Source: Eunapius fragilis (Eukaryota; Porifera; Demospongiae; Spongillida; Spongillidae). Taken from it: a stretch of DNA of 64,000 nucleotides. How positions within the stretch are numbered: the first letter of the stretch is position 1; each line of letters starts with the position of its first letter. A program made the position numbers and the translations under genes. Below the pieces are notes generated by a model, which was not told the origin of the DNA, did not search any database, and worked only from the letters and a program-made list of their open reading frames with translations. The stretch is from assembly GCA_963681505.1 (NCBI GenBank), contig OY811983.1, positions 457,501-521,500 on the forward strand, given 5' to 3'. Below are positions 24,150-36,512 of this stretch, piece by piece.

Positions 24150-26994
24150 CTAGACACCCTGTTTGGTGTACATCATAAACAGACGCGAATAGATTTCACC
24201 AAAATCAGCACGCATGGTTGGTTCAGGAACCCAACACCTCTGCATGATGTCATACACCTCTTGGGGGCAGAGGTCAGGTCTGGAGAGAAGCTTCCTATCA
24301 GGGCCTCTGATGGCATCAGCAATCACCTCTTCATCTGTCATCTCCTCATAAGGGTCCACTTTGCCCAGGGTGTAGATCTCCCACATGGCCACACCAAATG
24401 CCCAACTGTCTGACTTCACAGAGAACTTCCCATAGAAGGTTTCGCAGGCCATCCATCGGATTGGTAGGATCAAGGTACCCTGGACACGATAGTAAGCTGA
24501 CTCGTACAGACTCCTGCTCATCCCAAAGTCAGAGATCTTCACCACAAAGTCTCTTCCAACCAGACAGTTCCTGGTGGCTAGATCGCGGTGCACAAATCGA
24601 CGAGAGCTTAGGTAGTGCATTCCACTGGCAATCTGGACCCCCATGTACAGGAGGATGATGGGGGTGACCTCATTCTCCTTCAGACCACTGATGGTGTCTG
24701 GCATCACTTTCTGTTTCTGTAAGAACTGGTTCAGGTCTCCATTCTCCATGTACTCCATCATGATGAAGGACTCTCCCTCTGTACACACACCAAGGAGTCT
24801 TACCACATTATCATGCTTCAGTCGAGACATGAACTTCACTTCTTTGTCAAATGCTTCCACCAGACCATTTTCAGCATCTTGTTTCAGTTTCTTGATGGCC
24901 ACCAATGTACCTCCATTTGCATCAGGTTCACCTTCACTTTGACACAATCCCACTAACTGCACTCCCACTGTCCTCGCGAGGATCACCTGACCAAACTGCC
25001 CCATACCCAAGTTGCGTATCTCAACAATATTCTTCCTGGTAACCTTGACAACAGAGCTGCTGTAGGCGGAAGGTTCCTTAGGCTCCTCGTAGATGGCACT
25101 ATATGGAATAGCCACATCACTGACACTGGTCACATCATAGTCATGTGTCAACATAGCTGGATCCAAGGCCTCGCTGTAGATCTGATCGTAGTCTGGGTCA
25201 CTAGTGGTGAAACCCTCCAGAGAAAAGCCATCTTGATACTGTGGATATGAGAAGTCAGGTGTCTTTAGCTCAGGATCCCTCCTGAGAGAGCCACTTAGCA
25301 CAAGGGCAGGGGTTGGGACGGACATGGTAATGGTGGGCGGAGCCTGGCTTGTATCCACCTCATCGTAGTACTTAGGATGGCTAGAGGGCGGGATTATTCT
25401 TGTCGTCCTCACATCAGGGCATGGGTCTGGGGCCCGGTCAAGATGCCCATTGTTAAAGGGGCGTGGTGAATGCAGAGATAGGCCACGCCCTTTGCGGGAT
25501 ACCTTGTCTGGATCTTCATACCCCGGTGCTTCCATGAGGGAGGCACGGGAGTCCACTGAGGTATCCTGAAGAGCAGCTGGTGCAGGTGATGGAGAGAGGG
25601 GCTTGGATACCTGAGAATACAAAGGTATCCTGTGTTGGCTGTTCATGCTGTCAGCTCTTTCATACGCCTCATTTTCATCCAATGGCTCTGTGTAGCCAGT
25701 GCATCTACTCCTGTACACCACCAGTACTACGACCACCACCAGAACGATGACCAAAATACCAAGGAAGCCAGCAGTACCACCAATCACAGCAGGGAGGATA
25801 CTACCACTCCCGGCACCACTGGATGGGGTCATGGTGGATGGGACAATGGAGCTGCCTGTTGGTATGAAGGTGGCAGTGAGGGGACCAGCCGGCTAGCTAG
25901 CCAGCCAAGTTACCATGGAAGCACATACAGGATGAAAGATTCCTATTAAAGCCTTACAACTGCCAAAACAAACGTCTACTGCCAACTTCAGTACCACAGG
26001 TCAATGCGTGCTACCATTGTCCCCCACATGGCCACACACATCTGCCAAATAATGTTACCCTGTGCTCTAAACTACGCTGACCAATAGATGATCTGTCTAC
26101 ATGCAACATAACATGCAACATAACATGGTCTAATAAACCACTGCTTACCCTCTACTGTCAGGGAGATATCTCCCGATTGGTCAGTTCCAAACAGTCTACA
26201 AGTGTACACACCACTGTCTGATGAGGTCAGTTGGGAGATGGTCAACACAGATACTCTGCTGGAGGTGTAATTAGCTCCCCCATACTGAGCTAGCTTGGTC
26301 CCATTCCGGTACACAATGCTGTACTTGGACTGGGCTGTGTCCACCCTCTGTCCCCCCCTAAACCACCAGAGGTCTCCATCAGGATGGATGTACTGGGACA
26401 TCTCACAACTCAGCTCCACTTGGGACGTTGTGTTGGTGTTGACAGTGATGTTAGTGGGCCCCAACACCTCCACCTTCACTGTGGGGATGGGGAAGAGGGG
26501 GAAGGAGGGTACACTGTCACATACTGCTCCCTCACATATCACACCACAACAGCTCACCTAAGAGGATTAGTTGGATGGTGGCTGAGTAGGACTCTGACCC
26601 ATTGGGTGGTGATGGTTGTACCACACAGGTATAGCTACCAGCATCAGTGTAACTCAACATTTGAATGATCAGTTGTGACCCATATGTGGCCAACAGCTGT
26701 CCATTGCGTACTAAATACCTTCCACCTGATGCTAAGGCCATTCCAGAACGGTACCATGTACCACTGAACTGAGATGAGGACACTGTACAGGCTAAAGAAG
26801 TAAATGATGGTGGTGCATCCTGCACTGCACTATCTCCATGAACCACAGGGTTGGAAAGGGGTGCCACTTGCAGTACTGTGTGAGGACATTAAGTAGTCCA
26901 ATCACATAACTGTTATGACATAGGGATGGGGCCTACCACTGGAGGTCAGTCCTGCCACTGTGAACAGTATAATCACGTGATGATGTGTGTTCAT
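24150..26994 (-). CDS. RTK-B: two-Ig receptor tyrosine kinase, DDR-like kinase
   Basis: Exons: 26937-26994 (signal peptide; MNTHHHVIILFTVAGLTSS), 26558-26875 (Ig1, Cys pair SLACTV...YTCVV, Trp in GTWYRSG), 26149-26478 (Ig2, LSCEM...YTCRLF) and 24150-25855 (TM, tail, kinase). All exon junctions are phase 1. TM: VIGGTAGFLGILVIVLVVVV. The tail has several tyrosines, including IYSEALDP and YSAIYEEP. Kinase: LGMGQFGQV, VAIKKL, YMENGDLNQFL, HRDLATRN, DFGMSRSLYESAYYRVQG (YxxxYY activation loop), LPIRWM, ending MMYTKQGV. The catalytic domain is closest in memory to discoidin domain receptors and Trk-like kinases, while the ectodomain is Ig-type as in sponge RTKs. The ligand is unknown. Nearly identical over long stretches to RTK-C, -D and -E. 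Confidence 0.93.
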
Positions 26995-27455
26995 GTCTGC
27001 TGTACGTCTAGGTTGTTCAGCAACTGCAAAATTACTTACCGCAAGTCGCTGTACCAACAAAGATAATTACCACGCTGCCACGAGCACGAATGAATATATG
27101 AAATGAGGTACATGCATGTGGACTAGTTAGTACATGCGCCTTTGTGGCTGCCGCACACAGCTCACAGGCCAAACATACAGCCCTATGGCGCTCTACTCAC
27201 CTTATCGCTGCAATCACTGCGACATAGAATATCCAACGTGACCAAAATTTGGCACAGCCGCTGATCGTGGGTTGAATAATTACATAACTTAATAAGCGTG
27301 GTGGGCGGGGCTAGTTGCGATATTTAGGCTAAGCAGTAGACAGATGATCTACTACGCGTGGTAGGTAATCAGTTTCACTCCCATGCTATTATTTGGCTAA
27401 CACCAGATTGGGTAAACAATTTTTTTTAAATGGTTAGCACACAAATACACACACG
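26995..27455. other. Intergenic region RTK-B 5' / RTK-C 3'
   Basis: About 460 bp between the RTK-B start and the RTK-C stop. Presumed RTK-B promoter near 27000-27250; an AT-rich 3' flank of RTK-C near 27415. No repeat or RNA gene recognised. Confidence 0.4.
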
Positions 27456-30400
27456 TTACACTCCATATTTGGTGTAGGCCATAAAAAGGCGTGAATATAG
27501 TTCAGTAAAATCTGCTCGCATTAAAGGTTCATGTGCCCAACACCTCTGCATGACGTCATACACCTCTTGGGGGCAGAGGTCAGGTCTGGAGAGAAGCTTC
27601 CTATCAGGGCCTCTGATGGCATCAGCAATCACCTCTTCATCTGTCATCTCCTCATAAGGGTCCACTTTGCCCAGGGTGTAGATCTCCCACATGGCCACAC
27701 CAAATGCCCAACTGTCTGACTTCACAGAGAACTTCCCATAGAAGGTTTCGCAGGCCATCCATCGGATTGGTAGGATCAAGGTACCCTGGACACGATAGTA
27801 AGCTGACTCGTACAGACTCCTGCTCATCCCAAAGTCAGAGATCTTCACCACAAAGTCTCTTCCAACCAGACAGTTCCTGGTGGCTAGATCACGGTGCACA
27901 AATCGACGAGAGCTTAGGTAGTGCATTCCACTGGCAATCTGGACCCCCATGTACAGGAGGATGATGGGGGTGACCTCATTCTCCTTCAGACCACTGATGG
28001 TGTCTGGCATCACTTTCTGTTTCTGTAAGAACTGGTTCAGGTCTCCATTCTCCATGTACTCCATCATGATGAAGGACTCTCCCTCTGTACACACACCAAG
28101 GAGTCTTACCACATTATCATGCTTCAGTCGAGACATAAACTTCACTTCTTTGTCAAATGCTTCCACCAGACCATTTCCAGCATTTTGTTTCAGTTTCTTG
28201 ATGGCCACCAATGTACCTCCATTTGCATCAGGTTCACCTTCACTTTGACACAATCCCACTAACTGCACTCCCACTGTCCTCGCGAGGATCACCTGACCAA
28301 ACTGCCCCATACCCAAGTTGCGTATCTCAACAATATTCTTCCTGGTAACCTTGACAACAGAGCTACTGTAGGCGGAAGGTTCCTTAGGCTCCTCGTAGAT
28401 GGCACTATATGGAATAGCCACATCACTGACACTGGTCACATCATAGTCATGTGTCAACATAGCTGGATCCAAGGCCTCACTGTAGATCTGATCGTAGTCT
28501 GGGTCACTGGTGATTGGAAAACCATCTTGATAACGTGCAGTTGAGAAATTTGATTGTGCAGTGGAAGGTCCACCAAGGACCACAGCTGGTGCTGGTACTG
28601 ATGGCCACTCCCCCTCCAACTCCTTATCATACATCTCATAATGGTTGTACAGGTCAGTGTCTGTACCAAGCTGCGAGGTGGGAGGGTGTGAGGGTTGTGT
28701 AGGAGGGTGTGGTAGGTGTGTAGGAGGGTGTGGAAGGTGTGGGCGTAGTGTAGGAGGAGAAGGGGAAGATGATGGAGACATGACAGCATAGGTAGGACTA
28801 CAGCCCTCAGGTTCCAAGGCTTCCTGTGCCTTGGATACACGTAGCAACGCTCGGGAGTTGGCAGATCGTACCAACACCACTGACAGTACAATGATGAGCA
28901 CGAGGACCAACAGGGCAAGGACACCTGCAATACCTCCAATCAAAGGTTTAAGGAAAGCCGTACTTGATGAGGGTGATGTTAAGATGGTTGGGGTGAGGAG
29001 AGAGGGGACATATACTGAAAGGCTCTCAGAAGTTACTGCAAGTGTTGGATTCAAACTGGATGAGCCTAAGAAGTGTGGGTGTGGCAAGTGGGTGTGGTAT
29101 GTGGAAAGCAACAAAGCATAACAAAATGAATTAAAAGATTCACTCATAGCTATGGAAACATACAGCCATCAATGAACCTCAGAATCTGTTTTCGTAACAC
29201 TTTGGACATATTTTTAGTAAAAAGATGCATTTAGAAAGACAGAATAACTTCCTTCATGCACTTGTTGTCCTGTGAGGGGGGGGGGGGGGGGGGGATAACC
29301 ATATTTTGATCTACCTTTGTCTAAGGGAAGTAACTGCATTATATCACTTACTTATTTTGAGAAATACCATGCATGAGTATATTAATTCTGGTTAGCAATT
29401 TTAACTATTCATGATAGTTAGCATCCTGCAATAACTAGTGCCAAAAACGGGTTGACTGCTTGCATGAAATATTTTCCCATAAAATTCTGACATTTAAAAA
29501 TTATGTGGTCAAATTCCGTAATAAGCATTGCACAATATATAATTTGTACAGCAAATGGCAAAAACATCGTAATTTGCTATGTGATACACTCAATTTTGAG
29601 GTCTGTATAATAGGGGGTGTGGTCTGTCATTAGACCACCTACTAACCTTTTAAAGTCATTCTTCCATCTTACAGTTAATCGTTTTGTGTTTGAATCCAGT
29701 ATTTATTAACATTAAAATGTTGACACCAAAACTTAACACCTATATGTATTTAAATTTCCTTACGCCATGCCCCGTCCCATTCACATGCACACTGTGTTGC
29801 TCAATACATGGGCCTGGGCCCCAGCACTGTGCAGCTACGTATACATCTTCCATCCTACCATCTTCCTCCTCCCCCTCTTTCTCCTCACCTCCTATCCTCC
29901 CCTTCTTTCTCCTCCCCATCCTCCCCTTCTTCCTCCCCCCATTCTCCCCTTCCTCCTCCCCATCCTTCCCTTCTTCCTCCTCCCCATCCTCCCCTTCTTC
30001 CTCCTCCCCATCCTCCCCTTCTTCCTCCTCCCCATCCTCCCCTTCTTCCTCCTCCCCATCCTCCCCTTCTTCCTCCTCCCCATCCTCCCCTTCTTCCTCC
30101 TCCCCATCCTCCCCTTCTTCCTCCTCCCCATCCTCCCCTTCTTCCTCCTCCCCATCCTCCCCTTCTTCCTCCTCCCCATCCTCCCCATTTTCCTCCTCCC
30201 ACACACATCATTGTACAAACTGTTATGTTATGACTTCAAACATTTCACACCACACACCTCATCAGTTTAATGATCCACACCACATTGTAAACACCTTGTG
30301 TCTACAAGTACCCTTGTGTTTGTGGGGATGTGTGTATGTAGGGATGACCTCACACCTCCACCCTCACACCTCAACCATAGCAATACCATATGAGGAACCT

Positions 30401-31411
30401 TTACAGATAAGATATTCAGAAAAACTATGTGCGTAAACACTTACCATGCAATTAGACTATATTGATATGTGAACTAAAGGCTTTTGGTCAAAATGCACAG
30501 ATAGAAAACATTCATTTAAAGCTACCAATATTATTAACACCATCGTATAACTATTAACTTCCATTACCCGCTACTTACCCATCACCATCAGGGTGATATC
30601 TCCTGATTGGTCAGTTCCAAACAGTCTACAAGTGTACACACCACTGTCTGATGAGGTCAGTTGGGAGATGGTCAACACAGATACTCTGCTGGGGATGTTC
30701 ATAGGTCCCCCATACTGAGCTAGCTTGGTCCCATTCCGGTACACAATGCTGTACTTGGACTGGGCTGTGTCCACCCTCTGTCCTCCCCTAAACCACCAGA
30801 GGTCTCCATCAGGATGGATGTACTGGGACATCTCACAACTCAGCTCCACTTGGGACGTTGTGTTGGTGTTGACAGTGATGTTAGTGGGCCCCAACACCTC
30901 CACCTTCACTGTGGGGATGGGGAAGAGGGGGAAGGAGGGTACACTGTCACATACTGCTCCCTCACATATCACACCATAACAGCTCACCTAAGAGGATCAG
31001 TTGGATGGTGGCTGAGTAGGCCTCTGACCCATTGGGTGGTGATGGTTGTACCACACAGGTATAGTTACCAGCATCAGTGTAACTCAACATTTGAATGGTC
31101 AGTAGTGACCCATATGTGGTGTCATTATACACAAGTCCATTGCCTACTACTGTATACCTTCCACCTGATGCTAAGGCCATTCCAGAATGGTACCATGTAA
31201 CAGTGAACTGAGATGGGAACACTGCACAGACTAGTGAAATAAAATATGTAGGATTGCTTCCGTAAACCACAGGGTTGCCAATAGGCACCACTTGCAGCAC
31301 TGTGTGAGGATATGTTACCCAATCACATTACCGTAATGACATAGGGGTGGGCCTACCGCTGGAGGTCAGTCCTGCCACTGCCAAGAATATGATCACGTGA
31401 CGTGTGTTCAT
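27456..31411 (-). CDS. RTK-C: two-Ig receptor tyrosine kinase, DDR-like kinase
   Basis: Exons: 31357-31411 (signal peptide, MNTRHVIIFLAVAGLTSS), 30988-31299 (Ig1), 30579-30908 (Ig2) and 27456-29065 (TM, tail, kinase), all phase 1. TM: LIGGIAGVLALLVLVLIIVL. The juxtamembrane part has a proline/histidine repeat (HPPTHLPHPPTQ) and then the shared block from DPDYDQIYSEALDP onward. The kinase is essentially that of RTK-B with a few substitutions, ending RLFMAYTKYGV, and all catalytic motifs are intact. The Ig1 N-terminal half differs strongly from RTK-B, but its C-terminal half and Ig2 are almost the same. The 1.5-kb intron between Ig2 and TM contains a G19 run (29276-29294) and a 24-bp polypyrimidine minisatellite. 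Function inferred: membrane receptor of unknown ligand. Confidence 0.93.
29276..29294. repeat. Poly-G tract (19 nt)
   Basis: Uninterrupted G run in the RTK-C intron; one of at least six G/C homopolymers in the window. Confidence 0.95.
29880..30195. repeat. 24-bp polypyrimidine minisatellite, RTK-C intron
   Basis: Roughly ten copies of a 24-bp unit (ccccatcctccccttcttcc plus cct and variants), giving about 300 bp that is almost entirely C/T on the plus strand. All six frames are open through it and yield spurious Glu-, Pro/Ser- or Gly-rich proteins. Confidence 0.96.
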
Positions 31412-31756
31412 TTCTAACCTGGTGGCAAAATAGTTAGTGGTAGTGAGGGCGTGTCTACCTTACAGAGCTCGGATCACAGCTAAGTATCCTATACCGACAG
31501 GCAGCGACACGAATGTTTGCACTACCGTACCCGTATGCACAGAACTTACTTCGCGTGCCTTCGCTTACTTACAGTTCATCTATAGTACGCGCTATCCCCA
31601 CGTATTGACATGAACTCACCTCCTAGCGCATCGCGGAATGGACAAAACAAAAAGAATTAGGTTGTTGATTAGATCATTCCAATTAGCGTATGTCATATAT
31701 AGCCACTCCCCAAACATCCCAGGCGGGTCTGAGCGATAATTAGTACAAAAACTAAA
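31412..31756. other. Intergenic region RTK-C 5' / RTK-D 3'
   Basis: 345 bp holding the presumed RTK-C promoter and 5' leader. No repeat or gene recognised. Confidence 0.35.
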
Positions 31757-33283
31757 CTAAACTGACAACGACAAATGAATGAAATCGAATGACCACCTAG
31801 CCAAAGGATCATGTACCCAACACCTCTGCATGATGTTATACACCTCTTGGGGGCAGAGGTCAGGTCTGGAGAGAAGCTTCCTATCAGGGCCTCTGATGGC
31901 ATCAGCAATCACCTCTTCATCTGTCATCTCCTCATAAGGGTCCACTTTGCCCAGGGTGTAGATCTCCCACATGGCCACACCAAATGCCCAACTGTCTGAC
32001 TTCACAGAGAACTTCCCATAGAAGGTTTCGCAGGCCATCCATCGGATTGGTAGGATCAAGGTACCCTGGACACGATAGTAAGCTGACTCGTACAGACTCC
32101 TGCTCATCCCAAAGTCAGAGATCTTCACCACAAAGTCTCTTCCAACCAGACAGTTCCTGGTGGCTAGATCACGGTGCACAAATTGACGAGAGCTTAGGTA
32201 GTGCATTCCACTGGCAATCTGGACCCCCATGTACAGGAGGATGATGGGGGTGACCTCATCCTCCTTCAGACCACTGATGGGGTCTGGCATCACTTTCTGT
32301 TTCTGTAAGAACTGGTTCAGGTCTCCATTCTCCATGTACTCCATCATGATGAAGGACTCTCCCTCTGTACACACACCAAGGAGTCTTACCACATTATCAT
32401 GCTTCAGTCGAGACATGAACTTCACTTCTTTGTCAAATGCTTCCACCAGACCATTTCCAGCATCTTGTTTCAGTTTCTTGATGGCCACCAATGTACCTCC
32501 ATTTGCATCAGGTTCACCTTCACTTTGGTACACCCCCACTAACTGCACTCTCACTGTCCTCGCGAAGATCACCTGACCAAACTGCCCCATACCCAAGTTG
32601 CGTATCTCAACAATATTCTTCCTGGTAACCTTGACAACAGAGCTACTGTAGGCGGAAGGTTCCTTAGGCTCCTCGTAGATGGCACTATATGGAATAGCCA
32701 CATCACTGACACTGGTCACATGTGTCAATATAGCTGGATCCAAGGCCTTACTGTAGATCAGATAACAGCCTGGGTCACATCGTCTCACAATGGGTAGAGT
32801 TCTTACAACAGCGGACTGGGGACCAGCAACATCAGAGGCAGTACCTAAAGACAGTATACCAGGATGCAGTGGGGTGTGGTCATTATGAGGTAATAGATAT
32901 GGCTGCGGTTCATAAGGCTGGGGACCCACAGGGGGTGGAAGAGGAAGTGACCGCCGGGGACCCCCAGGGGGTGGGGGAGGAGGTAGTGATCGTTGGGGAC
33001 CCCCAGGGGGTGCAGGAGGAAGTGGGGGAAGTGATTGCCTACATATGTGATCAGGAAGAATGGAAGCCATGTTCAGAGCAACAGCACCATCTCTATGAGT
33101 GGGTGGTATGTGACAACACTGGGCCCACAAGGCGATGACAATTGTCACGATAACCACCACAATAACCATGCCTAGCAATGCTGTGACCACACCCACTACT
33201 GGGATAATGTATCCTTTGGGCACACCTCCTGGTGCTGTAACATTTAGTGGACCCTTTGGAGAAGAGAGAGATAAGAGCTCACA

Positions 33284-33332
<49 letters not shown>

Positions 33333-34258
33333 TACATATACACGATAGCCATGCGGGGTTAATGTCTTCATCATGTGCTCTTCCACTAAAGAAGCCAGGC
33401 CCCACCCACCACATACATATACAATGTATAGATCACCGCCATCTTACCTCTACTGTCAGGGAGACATCTCCTGATTGGTCAGTTCCAAACAGTCTACAAG
33501 TGTACACACCACTGTCTGATGAGGTCAGTTGAGAGATGGTCAACACAGATACTCTGCTGGAGGTGTTCATAGCTCCCCCATACTGAGCTGGCTTGGTCCC
33601 ATTCCGGTACACAATGCTGTACTTGGACTGGGCTGTGTCCACCCTCTGTCCTCCTCTAAACCACCAGAGGTCTCCATCAGGATGGATGTACTGGGACATC
33701 TCACAACTCAGCTCCACTTGGGACGTTGTGTTGGTGTTGACAGTGATGTTAGTGGGCCCCAACACCTCCACCTTCACTGTGGGGATGGGGAAGAGGGGAA
33801 GGAGGTTACACTGTCACATACTGCTCCCTCACATATCACACCACAACAGCTCACCTAAGAGGATCAGTTGGATGGTGGCTGAGTAGGACTCTGACCCATT
33901 GGGTGGTGATGGTTGTACCACACAGGTATAGTTACCAGCATCAGTGTAACTCAACATTTGAATGATCAGTACTGACCCAAATGTGGTGTCATTATACACC
34001 TGTGCATTCTGGAGTATTGAATACTTCCCTGGTTCCAATGCTCTTCCACTACGAGACCACACTACAGTAAACTGAGTGATGGTCAGAACACAAGATAGTG
34101 TTGTGAAGGTAGGGGGCTGGTCGATGCCTTCCACCAACGGGTTAAGAAGTGGTACAATTATCGATCCTGCGGAATGTACAAATATTCATGAGATGAAACG
34201 CTCGCAAGTACTCACGTGATTCAATTGCTGATGCCAAAATGATGAGACATCGATACAT
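31757..34258 (-). CDS. RTK-D: two-Ig receptor tyrosine kinase, kinase C-terminus replaced
   Basis: Exons: 34216-34258 (signal peptide start MYRCLIILASAIES), 33855-34166 (Ig1), 33448-33776 (Ig2) and 31757-33253 (TM, tail, kinase). TM: VVGVVTALLGMVIVVVIVTIVI. The juxtamembrane part has Pro-rich repeats (LPPPPPPGGPRRSLP) and a shorter version of the shared tyrosine block. Kinase motifs are intact (LGMGQFGQV, VAIKKL, HRDLATRN, DFGMSRSLYE), but after CWVHDPLAR the usual ending (F-E-YSRL) is replaced by WSFDFIHLSLSV and a stop. The last helix of the C-lobe is therefore altered or lost. Ig2 ends in phase 0 rather than phase 1, matched by a phase-0 acceptor at the TM exon. A CA tract (33284-33330) lies in that short intron. 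Probably expressed, but kinase stability is doubtful. Confidence 0.88.
33284..33330. repeat. (CA)n microsatellite in RTK-D intron
   Basis: About 20 CA units with one interruption, just 5' of the TM-kinase exon on the coding strand; it is read through by the long open frame but lies upstream of the inferred acceptor. Confidence 0.93.
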
Positions 34259-34674
34259 TCCTACCCCAGTTCTTATATGCGTGTATGTCCTTCCTACCAC
34301 GTCAAACATTTTTCCTTGCCCGGCCGAAGTAAGGAAAGACGTTGTCTTAGCTATTAATTCTGTTTCGAACTTTGTCACGTAGCAATGTCACCCTGCATGT
34401 GATGCAACACGACCTCCTTGCAGCGCACGTGAGCGGTCCAAGGTACTAGTAATCTAATAGATCTGCTAGTAGCGTGGCGCTGCAGAATCAACTCTGTTCA
34501 TTCAAGCACCTGCCATTAGTATATGACAATAAAACCATTCCTCATGTTAATTGGATATTTACTTTTCTGGATTGTTTGCTGTTCAATTTCATATCGATTT
34601 GGCTTATGCATTTTCATCACACACAACACACACACACACACACACACGCACACACACACATACACATACCACCA

Positions 34675-34711
<37 letters not shown>

Positions 34712-36083
34712 CTCAGTCATTTAACGTTGGTGACTAAGTTAACTAGTTTTCATAGCATTTACCAGTGAGTGTTCACAGCAACTGTAGTCTGACAGACCTT
34801 CCAACTCACCCGCATTTTGCGGGTGCACTCGTAATTGAAAGGATTCACCCGCTCACCCGCACAGCAATTACTAGTATGCAATCACCCGCATTTGTAAGTC
34901 TGGAATATTACATATTTAGCCCACTCCAACCCTATCCGAGACTTTAAGTTACTAAAGTAGATTTTTTTGGAAAGTCTGCCTGCTGTGACAGCAAGATAGT
35001 CACAATGTAGTCATGGGGACTTCCAGTATCAAACCATCTATATGATTGTGTATGTCCTGGTGTGTGATAGACAGGTATTGGGGAAGTTCGCAGAAGAATA
35101 ATATCAAAAACTATGATGAAAAACTATGATGGGGTCCAGAGGCCATGTTTGAAGGGGTCCTGAGGCCATGTTTGAAGGGGTCCTGAGGCCATGTTTGAAG
35201 GGGTCCAGAGGCCATGTTTGAAGCCTCTGGACCCCTTCAAGCATAGCCTCTGGACCCCTACAAGCATGGCCTCTGGACCCCTTCAAGCATAGCCTCTGGA
35301 CCCCTACAAGCATGGCCTCTGGACCCCTTCAAGCATGGCCTCTGAACACCCTTCAAGCATGGCCTCCGGACCCCTTCAAGCATGGCCTCCGGACCCCTTC
35401 AAGCATGGCCTGACTGCTGCAATGTTGCCATCCACACCATGTATCAAGTTCTTTGACCATGTTGATACCAAAGGGGCCAATGTTAGATGACTTCAATTTA
35501 ATAAACACAGAAGTGGCGCTTCAATCACCTAACTTGTCCTTTCAACTTCATGAGGTGAAGCAACTACATTTACAGCGTCTGGCTGATTTGCTTTCCGCTG
35601 AACAAGTGAAAACATCCTTACAGCACAATCATTGGCCCGCTCGTTAAGATGTAGACTTTTGCCACCTGGATATCTGCTGTGATGTGCATTAGATGAAACA
35701 GATCTCCCACCGTTTGATTAAAACTACCCGCACTGACATAGCCCTTAACTTCAGAGGCCTTTGTACCAGTTGATTTTCACTCATGCCCACATTACAATTA
35801 ATTGCTATCGTATTTTGTTTTTCCATGTTTATCCCAATATTATAGTATGTCAAGACACTCTATCATCCTGCTATTTTTTCTACACGCATGATCGAGCTGC
35901 TAATTTCTCTACTGATAACCAACCCACTACTGCAAGACACCTTTCTTCTTCATGTCAGCGGACACATGATCTAGCTTGAACTCACGGTTGGCATGTAGAA
36001 ATGTGGCCCATACTTCAATATGCTTGTTTGTGTGGGGGGGGAGGGGGTGTTGATCTGCACTTCATGATCAGTCAGATGCAGCA

Positions 36084-36118
<35 letters not shown>

Positions 36119-36512
36119 TCATACGCACTCCTAGTGCTGGCCATGGTACACATTGGGTCACTTGCTGCCATAACACAGGTTCTAAAGCGACCCACCCTGA
36201 ACCCAAGTCACCCCACTAACAGCATAGCATCAACAATATGACTGCCAACTTGGCACTTCATATATACACATGTCTCAGTATGTATGTTAGTACAAGCCAT
36301 GCAGGCACAAAGCCAAGGACACACCTTCAACAACACACCACATATAATATTACAGTGGTGAGGGTCAGTTGTAATGGCCATAGCTAATTAGTAATGAGGG
36401 AGTGAGGGAGGGAGAGGAGGGAGTGGGGGATGGATGGAGAGGAGGGAGTGGAGGGTGGGTGGAGAGAACATGAATAATAATAATTTATAACCATGGTAAG
36501 AGAAACTTGGCA
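34259..36512. other. Repeat-rich intergenic region RTK-D / RTK-E
   Basis: 2.25 kb without a supported gene. Contains CA tracts (34622-34710 and 36082-36118), a hairpin CACCCGCATTTTGCGGGTG near 34807-34826, a head-to-head 23-bp minisatellite (35130-35408) and GGAG-rich repeats near 36395-36470. A 64-codon plus-strand frame at 35453-35647 has no recognisable homology and is not called. Confidence 0.5.
35130..35408. repeat. 23-bp minisatellite that reverses orientation
   Basis: About four units of the form ggccatgtttgaaggggtcc, then at about 35222 the array flips and continues with seven to eight units of the reverse complement form (cctctggaccccttcaagca). The junction makes a large inverted repeat. 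Confidence 0.93.

Noticed and set aside
29740-30270. Several long open frames in all orientations (Glu-rich, Gly-rich, Pro/Ser-rich)
   Set aside because: They are produced by the 24-bp polypyrimidine minisatellite in the RTK-C intron; the unit length is divisible by three, so stops never occur.
35453-35647. 64-codon plus-strand frame with protein-like composition
   Set aside because: No recognised domain, no splice-linked neighbour and sits in repeat-rich DNA; insufficient support.
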